A DNA stretch of 64,000 bases, taken from the NCBI RefSeq assembly GCF_954871325.1, contig NC_088775.1:27505561-27569560 (forward strand). The letters run 5' to 3'. Below the pieces are notes generated by a model. The model saw only the letters and a program-made list of their open reading frames with translations, was not told where the DNA came from and did no database searches. The DNA is from Gordionus sp. m RMFG-2023. Lineage: Eukaryota; Nematomorpha; Gordioida; Chordodea; Parachordodidae. Below, in pieces: positions 35,200 to 45,291 of this stretch; position 1 is the first letter of the stretch, and the number at the start of each line of letters is the position of its first letter. The position numbers were made by a program, and so were the translations under genes.

Positions 35200-37060
35200 G
35201 AATAGGGGTAGCCAGGATTTTTCTAAGGAGGTGGGGGATTAAAAAATTTCTAAGGATGTTTTGCCCCCAGACCCCATTTTGGGTGGGCCTTCAGCCCGCT
35301 TTTGCCCGGCCTTCGGCATCTATATAGTCATAAAATATTTTTACAAGATAGGAAGATATTTTTAATAAAAAAATAAGCCTGGAACAAATATGAAATATAT
35401 CTTTATTAGTTTATATAAAATATTACTTGTATATACATTAATATAAAAGCAAGGTTATAATTGTCACAATTTCGAGTATTTGAAATTGGGTAAATAGAAC
35501 CTAAATATAAAATATAAATAAATATAATACTAAAATTATAGTTTGAATCCTTTATTAAATACTAATACCAAAAAAATAAAAATTATATAATTAATATAAA
35601 GTGAAAACATAACCAAAAAAAAATAAAAAATAAAAAAGTAAAAGTATATAAATCCTAAAAATCATATGCGAAAAATTAAGTGAAAGTAAAAAAAATTTAA
35701 AAAAGTGAAAAAAGTGCTTTAAATTATAAAAATTGTATCTTTTATATACATCCGATTATAACATAAAATTTCGTCTCATTAACTTTACATCATTATTCAA
35801 AAATTTATATCGAACAAAACCATATAACTTTAAAACCATCATAATATAATACTCGTCTTATTAACCATATACATATTCAAATTCAATTTTATATTAAAAA
35901 AATTATTTTTCGTAAATATTCAAATTTATAAGCAATTCGAAATAATGCAATCACAACAATAATTTATTCCAAACAAAAAAGTAGACATATAGTTGATATT
36001 CCTCTATATAGAATTGGTTACAAAATACTAGGTAAAATTCCACTTTTATAGACATATTTGACAGTTAGAGAATATATTACAGTTAATATTTTAACAAATT
36101 TTACTAATTGATGCTCTTGCAATGACATATATAATATCTAGGCTGATTATTCATTCATTAAAATGCATTTTTAAGCGTCGTTTAAAGCAAATCAGCTGGA
36201 CCCGCCATCTTGGTAACACATATAGTAATTATTCCCATGTTAAAAACTACTATTAAATTGATAACTTGATTCCTTATTATCTCGATGATCCTCTATTTCA
36301 TTAATAAAGTTCAGATATAGGAATAAATTAGGCTCTCTTTAAAATTATAATGAGTGTAACCAAGATGGAGTCTCCAGCTGATTTGCATTGATGTACACTT
36401 ATAATGAATGAATCGTCAGTCTAGGTATTATATATGTCATTATGCTCTTGATAATAAATATAGCAACAATTTTCATTTAATTATTTAACGCCATCTATTT
36501 ATTTTAAATAAAAAATGATATTAAAAATTCCACAATGTCTTTAAAAGATATTCTGATGTCCTTATCAATATTTTAAAGTTTTCTGTAAAATATATAATTC
36601 GCTATATTGGTAAAAATAATTTGATTGTTATATGATAATTGATAAAATTAGATAAAATCTATGACATATAATATTTCACTGTTTGTATTGTGCTTTAATT
36701 TTTAATTTATGATTTAATTTTATCAATAGTTTTATAATTATATTTTACTTTTATTAAAATAAATAAATTAAAATTACTCACTTTATAAAAATTATATTTT
36801 GTATATTATATTATTTAATAATTTTATGGATCTATTATTAATAATTATGATACATTTCACTTTTATCTTAAGACTTATCTTTGGCTTATATTCCATTTCT
36901 TAAAAAACATTTTTGGTTCGCTTTTTTTTTTATATATAAATGCTTTTTTCCAAGTATAAATTATGATGAATAGTTTTATAAAAAAATATCAACCATTTCA
37001 TTCTTTCTTTCAAATTATTGTTTAAGATATATGCATACATTTTTGGAGGTCAGGGAGTGG
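35200..37060. mobile_element. Probable hAT family member with a GC-rich end, plus a third family-A fragment
   Basis: 35208-35320 (ggggtagccaggatttttc, then ggccttcagcccgc and cggccttcggc) looks like a hAT terminus; the matching right end was not found. About 36020-36600 is homologous to 16640-16870 and 37690-37880 (tttaacgccatct, taggtaaaa) and carries the MITE at 36121. 36720-36960 recurs inverted at 63790-64000. No coding segment. Confidence 0.45.
36121..36441. mobile_element. Mutator-type MITE, 9-bp TSD
   Basis: A 321-bp inverted-repeat element. Left arm aatgacatatataatatctaggctga and the inverted right arm agree over about 90 bp (including caaatcagctgg and ccatcttggt). Flanks are atgctcttg on both sides (36112-36120, 36442-36450), identical. 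The related sites at about 16744 and 37791 have no insertion. A 9-bp TSD points to the Mutator superfamily. Confidence 0.85.
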
Positions 37061-38114
37061 GAAGAGGACTAAGGGGGATATTTTTTATTAACTTAAAATT
37101 AGTGGCGTCGCTAGTGGGGGGCGCGCAGGGGCTCGAGCCCCCTGAAAAATTTGAATAGCCCCCTAAAGCAAATTTTTTTTTTAAATGGCTCCTTAATATC
37201 CCCTTGAACTAAAAATAAATTCTTTTGATTGCACACTGAATGATTTCTTTTATAATTCTATTGAGTAATATATAGATTTAATTTTATAATTTAAAAATTA
37301 ATAAGTCTATCTAAATAATTCTTAAATGAATACTATTTTAACTATTAGATTAGATTAATACTTATAAATTATATTTCCACTATGTCAGCTTGCAATCAAA
37401 TTCTGTGTTAAAAATAGAATATTAATATCACTCACTAAATATTAATTTAGCATTAACAGTTGAAGCTTTATTAACTTTTATTATTTAAATTATTATAAAA
37501 CCCTAATTAAATAAATATTAATTGAAAATTAACAAATTTAAATTATAATTAGCCGAGATCAAAATCACTAATCAACTATATTATTGATATTTAAATTTAA
37601 TTACCATGCCTCTTCTTAAAATTATTTTCAAGGTCCTAATCCAAATAAGTATAAGAGATTTATTTATAAAAAGTAAGTAAACATATAGTTTATAATCCTC
37701 TATTAGATATAATTGGTTATAAAATATTAGGTTAAATACCACTTTTACAAACTTATTTGACTGTTAGTTTTAATAAATTTTACTAATAAATGCTTTTAAT
37801 AAAAAATATAAGTAATAAATTACTTTCAAATATTTAACGCCATCTATTTATTTAGAAATATTTTTAAAAATTTAACATCTTATTATTTATCCCAGAATGG
37901 ATGTAATAAATTAGATAACTTTTCTTCTCTTTTTTACGTGTTTTTAGGAAAGCTATTTTTTTATTTGAAAAACAGTTTTGAGTTAAAGTTTTAATACTAG
38001 TATATTTTTGATATTTTTACAAACTACTACTATTTTAAGATATAATATACCAACTAGAGGTGGTACGACATTAATATATAAAATCTTAATTAATTTCTTA
38101 TCATATCATATCAC

Positions 38115-38514
38115 GGTTAATGATGCTTACTACCAAGTGATTGTATGGGAATATTCTAAATACCAACCTAATTTGCTAAATACCGACCAAAATTTATTAA
38201 AATGCAATAAGATCCTTATTATTTGATATATTATAATGGAATCATGTGGTCGAGTCCGGCCTCCTATATATCATCCCCCAAAAGATGGAACCACCAAGTT
38301 AGATTAAGAAAAAAAACATGACCATTCCAGGGATTCGAACCCGTGACCATGGGACCTAAGCCAAGCTCTTTCCTACTAGGCCATAGAGGCTTTCCAAAAA
38401 TCACGATTTTTCAAATATATATTATAAATATATTTGGCAGTGCCTATCCAAATTAAAAATAAACAAAATTCAAATTTGATAGGTATTACCTTAAGGTAGT
38501 AAGCATCATTAACC
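38115..38514. mobile_element. Mutator-type MITE with an internal tRNA-like segment
   Basis: A 400-bp element with 20-bp perfect TIRs ggttaatgatgcttactacc. The 9-bp TSD tcatatcac is present on both sides (38106-38114, 38515-38523); the paralog at about 17034 has one copy only. On the minus strand inside it (about 38396-38320) lies a tRNA-like sequence with a B box ggttcgaatcc and an A-box-like tggcctagtagg. Confidence 0.9.
38320..38396 (-). ncRNA. tRNA-derived sequence inside the MITE
   Basis: It has A- and B-box words at tRNA-like spacing and a possible T stem (acggg/ccctg with mismatch), but I could not pair a full acceptor stem or settle an anticodon. It is more likely a tRNA-derived relic or SINE head captured by the element than a working tRNA gene. 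Confidence 0.5.
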
Positions 38515-39839
38515 TCATATCACTCTGGTTCTTATTTTATAGTTACACAGTGTTTCATTTCTAATATGGCATCCCTGCCTTAAGGCTTCAATACATTTGC
38601 ATAATTTATTCTAAGATTTTTTGTGTTTTTGTTTTATCAATTTATCTAGCATAATAAATTCTGATATAAGTTAGTATAGTGAGTGTCATGGCTATGACTG
38701 CCATCATTTGTGTGGCTATGTATTCAGTGACGAAGCGTCCATAGAAGCAAGAGAAGCATTGCTTCCCTTGAAATTTTTTTCAAAATTTTTAAATAAACTT
38801 AATATAATCTTTGTACTATGCTAGATAAACTAAACTGACTTCATAATTTTTATAACGCTAAAAAGATTAATATAATTTTTTAATGTAAAAAACTAATATC
38901 ATTTTACTTATTAAGAAATACTATTATTTTTACTACGTTAAAAAATTAACTATTACTAGTAGAAAGCCCGTCAAAAATGACGGGGAATGAGATTTTTATT
39001 CATTTTTTACGATATATGTCATGCCAGGTTCAAGCTCACAATATTAGAAAGCATCCAAGATCTTATAATTATAAAAAAGTTTGTCAAGCCCAGCTCAACC
39101 CTTAATAATTTGTAAAAGATATTCCCAAGTCAGGTACAAGCTAATATTAATTTTGAGGTTCCAAGCCCAGTCCTACCCATTATAATTTGCCTTGGAGATA
39201 GTTAAATTTTTAATATCATCACATGAACGGGAATTATCTGATTTACCAATTAGTCTAATATGGAAAGAAAACATGTAAATTCCGTATTAAGGGAAACTGG
39301 GAAGGCCTGGGCAACCCAATGACATATTAATATATCATTGGGGCAACCACTTTTTAGAGAATCATGACAAATAAAATAAAAATAACCGACTCTTATACTT
39401 TTTTGTAATATGATCAATTAAAATTATATCTAAAAAATATCTTGTTTATTATATAAGGTTATTGTTGTTTTTCAGATAAATTTAATGTATGTCTTGCATT
39501 TCTGAAATGTCAAAGAATTTGATAAGGAATATATATTTTTTTTATGTTAAGTAAAAAAAAATGCTGTCTATTTAAATTACAAAAATGCCATTAAACACTA
39601 ATGAAACTTATATGCAAATTATTTATTTATTTTTTAAGATATTTTTTTTTATTGACATATAAATTTAGGATAATTTTTTTAAAAAATAATGAGGAATATT
39701 TATTATGTATTTGATAAAATTAAGAGCAAATCCTTGTTGACATTTTAATTTTTGATGGAAAAAGTGACAAAATAAATCTGGGCGGTCGTCTGGAGAGGAA
39801 ATAATTAATGTATAATTTTATATCATTTAGGGTTATAGA

Positions 39840-40253
39840 CAGAGTTGTACATTTGCTCAAAATAAAAAGATCTTCAAAGATCTAGATCTTCGAAGATCGT
39901 AAAATTTGAAGATCTTTTATTTTTTAAAAATTTTGTGTAACGATCTTCAAAGATCTTCATGATATTTATTTTTTTACCCCTTTATTAAAAGCCCAGATGT
40001 TTTTCAATTTTATTAATATAATATTTCTTTTATGTTTTATACCTCTCCTCCTGCCTTGATGAAAATTGAAAAACATCTGGGCTTTTAATAAAGGGGTAAA
40101 AAAATAAATATCATGAAGATCTTTGAAGATCGTTATACAAAATTTTTAAAAAATAAAAGATCTTCAAATTTTACGATCTTCAAAGATCTTGCTCAAATTT
40201 TTGAGCTAGATCTCGCTCAAAAATCTTCAAAGAAGATCTTTTGTACAACTCTG
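39840..40253. mobile_element. Foldback hAT MITE, copy 1 (414 bp)
   Basis: Begins cagagttgtac and ends gtacaactctg, with TSD gttataga / gttgtaga. Nearly the whole element is an inverted repeat: the arms include gatcttcaaagatc-rich termini, catgatatttatttttttac, and aaaagcccagatgtttttca, facing their complements around a ~65-bp centre. Inserted inside the Helitron; the Helitron copy at about 15674 lacks it. Confidence 0.9.
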
Positions 40254-40345
40254 GTTGTAGATGAAAGTAATGACGGATTATCAAAGCAGTGTACAAAACA
40301 CAATACGTCCTGATAAAGATGTTATGCATATGAACGCAAAACGAT

Positions 40346-40709
40346 ATTTCTGTCAATGTCAGCATTAGTACCCCCCCCCTCTAAAATAGAATCATGAACG
40401 ACAATTTTAACTAAATCATAAAACGGTCGTAAGTATTTTTATAAAGGCCACGACAGAACTACTGCATCATTAATAAAGTTGATGAAATTGGCTGTACTGT
40501 ACATTCAAGTTTAAACAGGCAAAATGATTATTTCTGTCAATGTCAGAATTGGTATCCCCTTCTAAAATAAAATCATGAACGACAATGTTAACTCAACCAT
40601 AAAACGGTCATAAGTATTGTTATAAAGGCCATGACAGAAATACTGCATATTTTCCCATTAATAAAGTTGATAAATTGGCTGTACTGTACATTCAAGTTTG
40701 AACATTCCT
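40346..40709. repeat. Two-copy tandem duplication, ~185-bp unit
   Basis: Copies at about 40346-40527 and 40533-40709 share ttctgtcaatgtcag, aatcatgaacgacaat, ataaaacggtc, aaggccaygacaga and ggctgtactgtacattcaag. The first copy contains a run of 9 C. The duplication lies within the Helitron and is absent from copy 1 at 15430-15600. Confidence 0.75.
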
Positions 40710-40847
40710 CTAAATATTCATGAAAGTTTCTCAGAGAATCGGATAAAGTAATATTTATATTAACTCCTAGTGAAGCGAATGATAGTACAGAATTAAATGT
40801 TTATATTTGTTAAAAAATAGGCGGAGGTGGCATAGGGATTGTGGTAC

Positions 40848-41785
40848 TATTATGATATTCTAAAAGTAAAAAAATAAGATGATGAATTTAATGTTATTAA
40901 GTATAAATAGGTTAGGATAAGAATATTTAAATATTTGAATATACTTGGTTATCTTCTTAATTATTGGTTATGAAAGAAAAATATGATTATAAAAAGATTT
41001 CATTAATGTGTAATTGATAATATGAGTTTAAAATTGATAAGGTAATCTAAAAAATAAAGAAAGGATTAAGTGAAATAAAAAGTTTCATTTATATTTACAA
41101 ATTTGAGGGAAAATTGTTTTTATCAATTCATCCATGTTAGGTACGTTTACACCATCAATTCCATTCATCTGTATGAATAAAATAACAAATTAGTTGGAGG
41201 GCTATCATCAAAAAAATTTTTTGGGGGACTTATCAAGCCTATTATGATATTCTAAAAGTTAAAAAATAACATGATGAATGTAATGTTATTAAGATTAAGG
41301 TTAATTAATTGTAAGGTAATTAAAAAATAAGATTAAAAAAGGGGGGAAAAGAAGGTATAAATTATTATATTATAAAAATAATAAAAATTAAATTAATGGA
41401 ATTGATAAGGTTTGGCTATCATCAGAAAAATTTTTTGGGGACTTATCAAGCCTATTATGATATTCTAAAAGTTAAAAAATAATATGATGAATGTAATGTT
41501 ATTAAGTATAAATAGGTTAGGATAAGAATATTAAAATATTTGAATATACTTGGTTATCTTCTTAATTATTGGTTATGAAAGAAAAATATGAGTATAAAAA
41601 GATTTCATTAATGTGTAATTGATAATATGAGATGAAAATTGATAAGGTAATCTAAAAAATAAAGAAAGGATTAAGTGAAATAAAAAGTTACATTCTTATT
41701 TACAAATTTGAGGGAATAAATTCATCCATGGTAGGTACGTGTACACCATCAATTCCATTCATCTGTATGAATAAAATAAAATGAA
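40848..41785. repeat. Tandem repeats in the Helitron 5' half
   Basis: A ~340-bp unit beginning attatgatattctaaaagt occurs at 40848-41198 and 41452-41785, with a third truncated start near 41239-41300. The full copies share ttgaatatacttggttatct, ttaagtgaaataaaaag and caccatcaattccattcatc. Confidence 0.8.
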
Positions 41786-41819
41786 TAAAATCAACAAATA
41801 AAAAAAATAAAAATAAATA

Positions 41820-41890
41820 CGTACCGATTACATGACGTAGCGATGATATGACGTAGCGATGACATGACGTCACGATGACGTAGTGAGGAC
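41820..41890. repeat. acatgacgtagcgatg short tandem repeat at the Helitron 5' end
   Basis: Four imperfect units of (a)tgacgtagcgatga, about 15-18 bp, immediately inside the Helitron 5' terminus. Confidence 0.7.
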
Positions 41891-43496
41891 ATCGGAAAAT
41901 TATAATATAGATTTTTACTAAGTTAAAAAAAAATATACATGAGGGAAGCAAATTTAATATTGCTTATTTTTTTAATAAATAAAGGAAAAATCATGCCATG
42001 GTATTGTATAATTTTACCATTAAAAAATAAGCATTGGGGAAGTAAATAAAAAAATGATTATTTTTTTAATAAATAAAAGAGAAAGAAATTTTTTTATATA
42101 ATATTTTTTTCCTTACTTTTTGAAAATAAAAAATTTTTCGTTTTTAAAATCCTTTATTAATGTTTAATAATTGTAATTGTATTATTGAAAATTTATTAAC
42201 ATTATCATTTAGCTCAAGAAAGTTTGATGCTTAAAAATTGATTATTGAAATAGGAAGACCAAAACCAATTTTACAAAACTTAAAAAAGAAATCAAAACTT
42301 GCATCCGTAATTTTTCTATCGATAAATATGAAAAATATGAATGGCTCACTGGATGTAAATTTTCTAATTCTCTATATTGTTGGTCATGCCTATTATTCCC
42401 AAAAGAAAAATATGTTTGGTATAATAAAAGATTTTCGGATATGAATAATTTTTCAAAGCAGTTAAATGGCATGAAGAATCAACCGCTCATTTGCAGTCGA
42501 TGATACAATTTAAAACATTTGGCAAAAATCATATTGAAAATATGATAGATTCGATGCGCAAAATATCAATCGAACAGCATAATTCTATAGTCAAATTAAA
42601 TAGAGAAATATTGAAAATATTGATCAACTCTAGAAGTTTTCTTGGAATACAGGAGCTCGTATTCCGTGGTGATGATGAATCTTCCAATTCAGTAAATAGA
42701 GGAAATTATATTGAATTAATTTATTTGCTCGCGGAAGATAATTTACTATTGATACATCATTTAGAAATAGTGCAGTTTTTATTGGACTATCAAGCTATAT
42801 TTAAAATGATTTGATTAATTCTATTTCATATGTATTACACAAAATATTAAATTCGTCGAATTGTTAGATATTAGTAAATTCCAAATAATCAAAATTTCCC
42901 AAAATATTTATGAGATAATGTAAACGACACTTATTCTCAATTTTTCGACATATACAAGCTGGAAACCGAATTAAAGGTAGTGTATCGGGATGTTGAATTT
43001 AGAAAGAAAAAGAATGTTAAGGAAAAACTTGAATTTTAATATGCACCGATTTGATGAAAAGTTTTAAATAGTTTTTTAAATTATGCAAATTCTTCTTAAC
43101 TTTGGCTTCAACAGCAGCAAGTGCAGAACGGAGTTTTTCATCTTTAAAAAGAATCAAATCTTATTGCAGAAACAGGATGAGCCAAAATCGATTATCAAAT
43201 CTATCTTTGATTTCGATTGAAAAAAAATTATTAAAAAATTTAATCTAGCAATAACTTTTATAATGCAATACTATCATTTTACTCAAAAACAAAGACGAAT
43301 ACCATTTATTTATAAATCTTAATGTTTTTATGGTTTGAGTTTGACCAAAATAAAAATAAAATTTTTTTATTGATTGCTTCCCTAGTAATGAACTTGACGC
43401 TTCGTCACTGATTTAATTTAAGATTATTATTACAGCTGCTGAGAGCAGATGATTGCATATTTTATAAGCACTAATGATCAACTGTGTAGTTGTTTA

Positions 43497-43901
43497 CAGA
43501 GTTGTACATTTGCTCAAAATAAAAAGATCTTCAAAGATCTAGATCTTCGAAGATCGTAAAATTTGAAGATCTTTTATTTTTTAAAAATTTTGTGTAACGA
43601 TCTTCAAAGATCTTCATGATATTTATTTTTTTACCCCTTTGTTAAAAGCCCAGATGTTTTTCAATTTTATTAATATAATATTTCTTTTATGTTTTATACC
43701 TCTCCTCCTGCCTTGATGAAAATTGAAAAACATCTGGGCTTTTAATAAAGGGGTAAAAAAAATAAATATCATGAAGATTTTTGAAGATCGTTGATCGCAG
43801 CGATAAGATCTTCAAATTTTACGATCTTCAAAGATCTTGCTCAAATTTTTGAGCTAGATCTCGCTCAAAAATCTTCAAAGAAGATCTTTTGTACAACTCT
43901 G
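43497..43901. mobile_element. Foldback hAT MITE, copy 2 (405 bp)
   Basis: Almost identical to 39840-40253 except for a small deletion near 43790. TSD gttgttta / gtttttta. Inserted in the family-A shell; the paralog at about 17340 has a single gtcgttta. Confidence 0.9.
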
Positions 43902-44789
43902 GTTTTTTATATATCATTAAAAATGAAAGATAATATTTTAGAAATTATCTCACAATTTTTTTCTCAATTACTTATCTAGCTTTCATCATGTCATTTAAGA
44001 GGAAACTGTAACCACCATATAGTTTTATGATTTGGATTGGTCGTTTATATTATCTTCTCCGAGAATTGTTGATTTGGTTAGGCCTATAAACTTTTCTTTA
44101 TTAATCCATTCTATAAAACATTGTCTAAAAATGGTAAAAGAGTGTTATATTAGTTTCTTGACCTTTTTTCAATGTAAGTTGCTAATTTTATAATATGTAG
44201 ATTTTAAAAACCATTATCAATTAAGGCATATGTATGAATTAATTAACTTTTTTTATATCACCAAACGAAAATATTTTTTACTTTAATAAATAGATTTTGT
44301 ATTAAAAATAATAATTTTAGAAATGTCTTATATTGTTTTAATTATTTATATGCTAATTTATTTTGTATGCATAATATAATAAATGTTAAAATATGAAATT
44401 CAGAATAATTATTCAGAGGTAGCAAATTTTTAAAAAATATAATATATTAATATAAAACCAGGCCGAAGGCCGGCAAAAGGGCAAAAGCTTCAATTTTTTT
44501 TTAGTTGAGCCCCCTGAGATTGTAAAGGCTAGTGACACCCCTGCTTAAAATGATACTCACTTTCCCCTTGTCAAAAATTTGCTATTATTGAGGCCAAAAA
44601 TTTGTGTTCAAATAGAGAAGATTTCATCTTTCAGATGCACGAATTTGATGATGTATTTATGTATTCGTTTATTTATAAGCAATGTTATCCCGCACCAGCT
44701 GTTAGAAGTAATAGCCGAGCAATAAATTTTATATTCATTAAAGTTTGTAGTGTTATACCATAAAGTACGTTATACGTGATAAAAGCGTT

Positions 44790-45190
44790 TTCGCCCTCTG
44801 GTTGTGGATTGGATACAATAGAGCTACGCTAGTTTTTCCACAAGAACCCATCAAACTGCATAATTAATTAGAGGGGAATAAACAATGACATTGGGAATAA
44901 ATGAGGAGCCCTTCACACGTTTGCGGGAAAGCCGCACGTACTTGTACTCACAACAGTCCGAGAACTGTTGTTTAAACGTATATAGGCTAATAATATAAAG
45001 AGTTAAGCAAAACAAAAGCCTATACCCGAGAACTGCAAAAATAATTTAATTAGTTTAAGGGTGGGTGGTGGCTGATTCTACGTTTAACATCTTTATTGTA
45101 AGCCTTAATGATTACTATCTATATTCCATATAATATAATTACTTGCTAAATTGATGATGATGGACGGCAACGCCTTTTAAGATTTTAGGT
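44790..45190 (+). repeat. Dispersed repeat X, copy 3, just upstream of NAA20
   Basis: Related to 7330-7560 and 22610-22970. It includes gaggagcccttcacacgttt, gccgcacgtacttgtactca, the stem aacagtccgagaactgtt, and at the end ttgctaaattgatgatgatg. It stops about 100 bp before the NAA20 start codon, so it may have shaped the promoter. Confidence 0.65.
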
Positions 45191-45291
45191 ATTCAAAAAG
45201 CTTACCTAAATGAATTACATCAATTATTTCAAACAATCTATTTGTACTCCTCTCAGCTCACCTTCAATTTTATGAGTTGTGGAAACAAAAT

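Larger units (their letters stand above)
38957..41911 (-). mobile_element. Helitron, structurally complete (2955 bp), non-autonomous
   Basis: Minus strand. 5' end TCTATATTATAATTTTCC at 41911, 3' end with palindrome CCCGTCATTTTTGACGGG ten bases before the terminal CTAG at 38960-38957. It lies between host A (41912 complement) and T (38956 complement), exactly the A/T target of Helitrons, with no TSD. No RepHel protein is visible. Its 3' ~1.9 kb is colinear with copy 1 (15270-16604). It contains internal duplications (40346-40709, 40848-41785) and the foldback hAT MITE at 39840-40253. Confidence 0.88.
38725..43410 (+). mobile_element. hAT of the ZMYM/DUF4371 type, carrying a Helitron
   Basis: A 4.7-kb element with 15-bp TIRs cagtgacgaagcgtc / gacgcttcgtcactg. 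The surrounding family-A sequence is continuous at 17262. A TSD is not clear (tatgtatt / atttaatt). Transposase remnants on the plus strand: 42330-42440 encodes WLTGCKFSNSLYCWSCLLFP, the TTF-type zinc finger. 42460-42810 encodes WHEESTAHLQSM then LVFRGDDESSNSVNRGNYIE and LIYLL, the DUF4371 start (RGHDES..NRGNFLE). A frame change separates the two. The C-terminal part is lost. The Helitron at 38957-41911 sits between its 5' end and the coding part. Confidence 0.9.
37100..44543. mobile_element. hAT family A, copy 2: outermost shell of a nested cluster
   Basis: Ends tagtggcgtcgctag and ctagtgacacccctg. The flanking 8-bp TSD cttaaaat is identical on both sides (37092-37099, 44544-44551). Net of later insertions (38115-38514, 38725-43410, 43497-43901) the original element is about 2 kb, and no transposase is recognisable, so it was mobilised in trans. 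The insertions are verified by alignment with copy 1 (16605-20368). Confidence 0.88.

Noticed and set aside
38320-38396. Functional tRNA gene
   Set aside because: A and B boxes are present, but a full cloverleaf with acceptor stem could not be drawn, and it lies inside a MITE.
43030-43320. Possible extra transposase exon of the DUF4371 hAT
   Set aside because: No residue pattern of the catalytic or dimerisation domain could be read in any frame.
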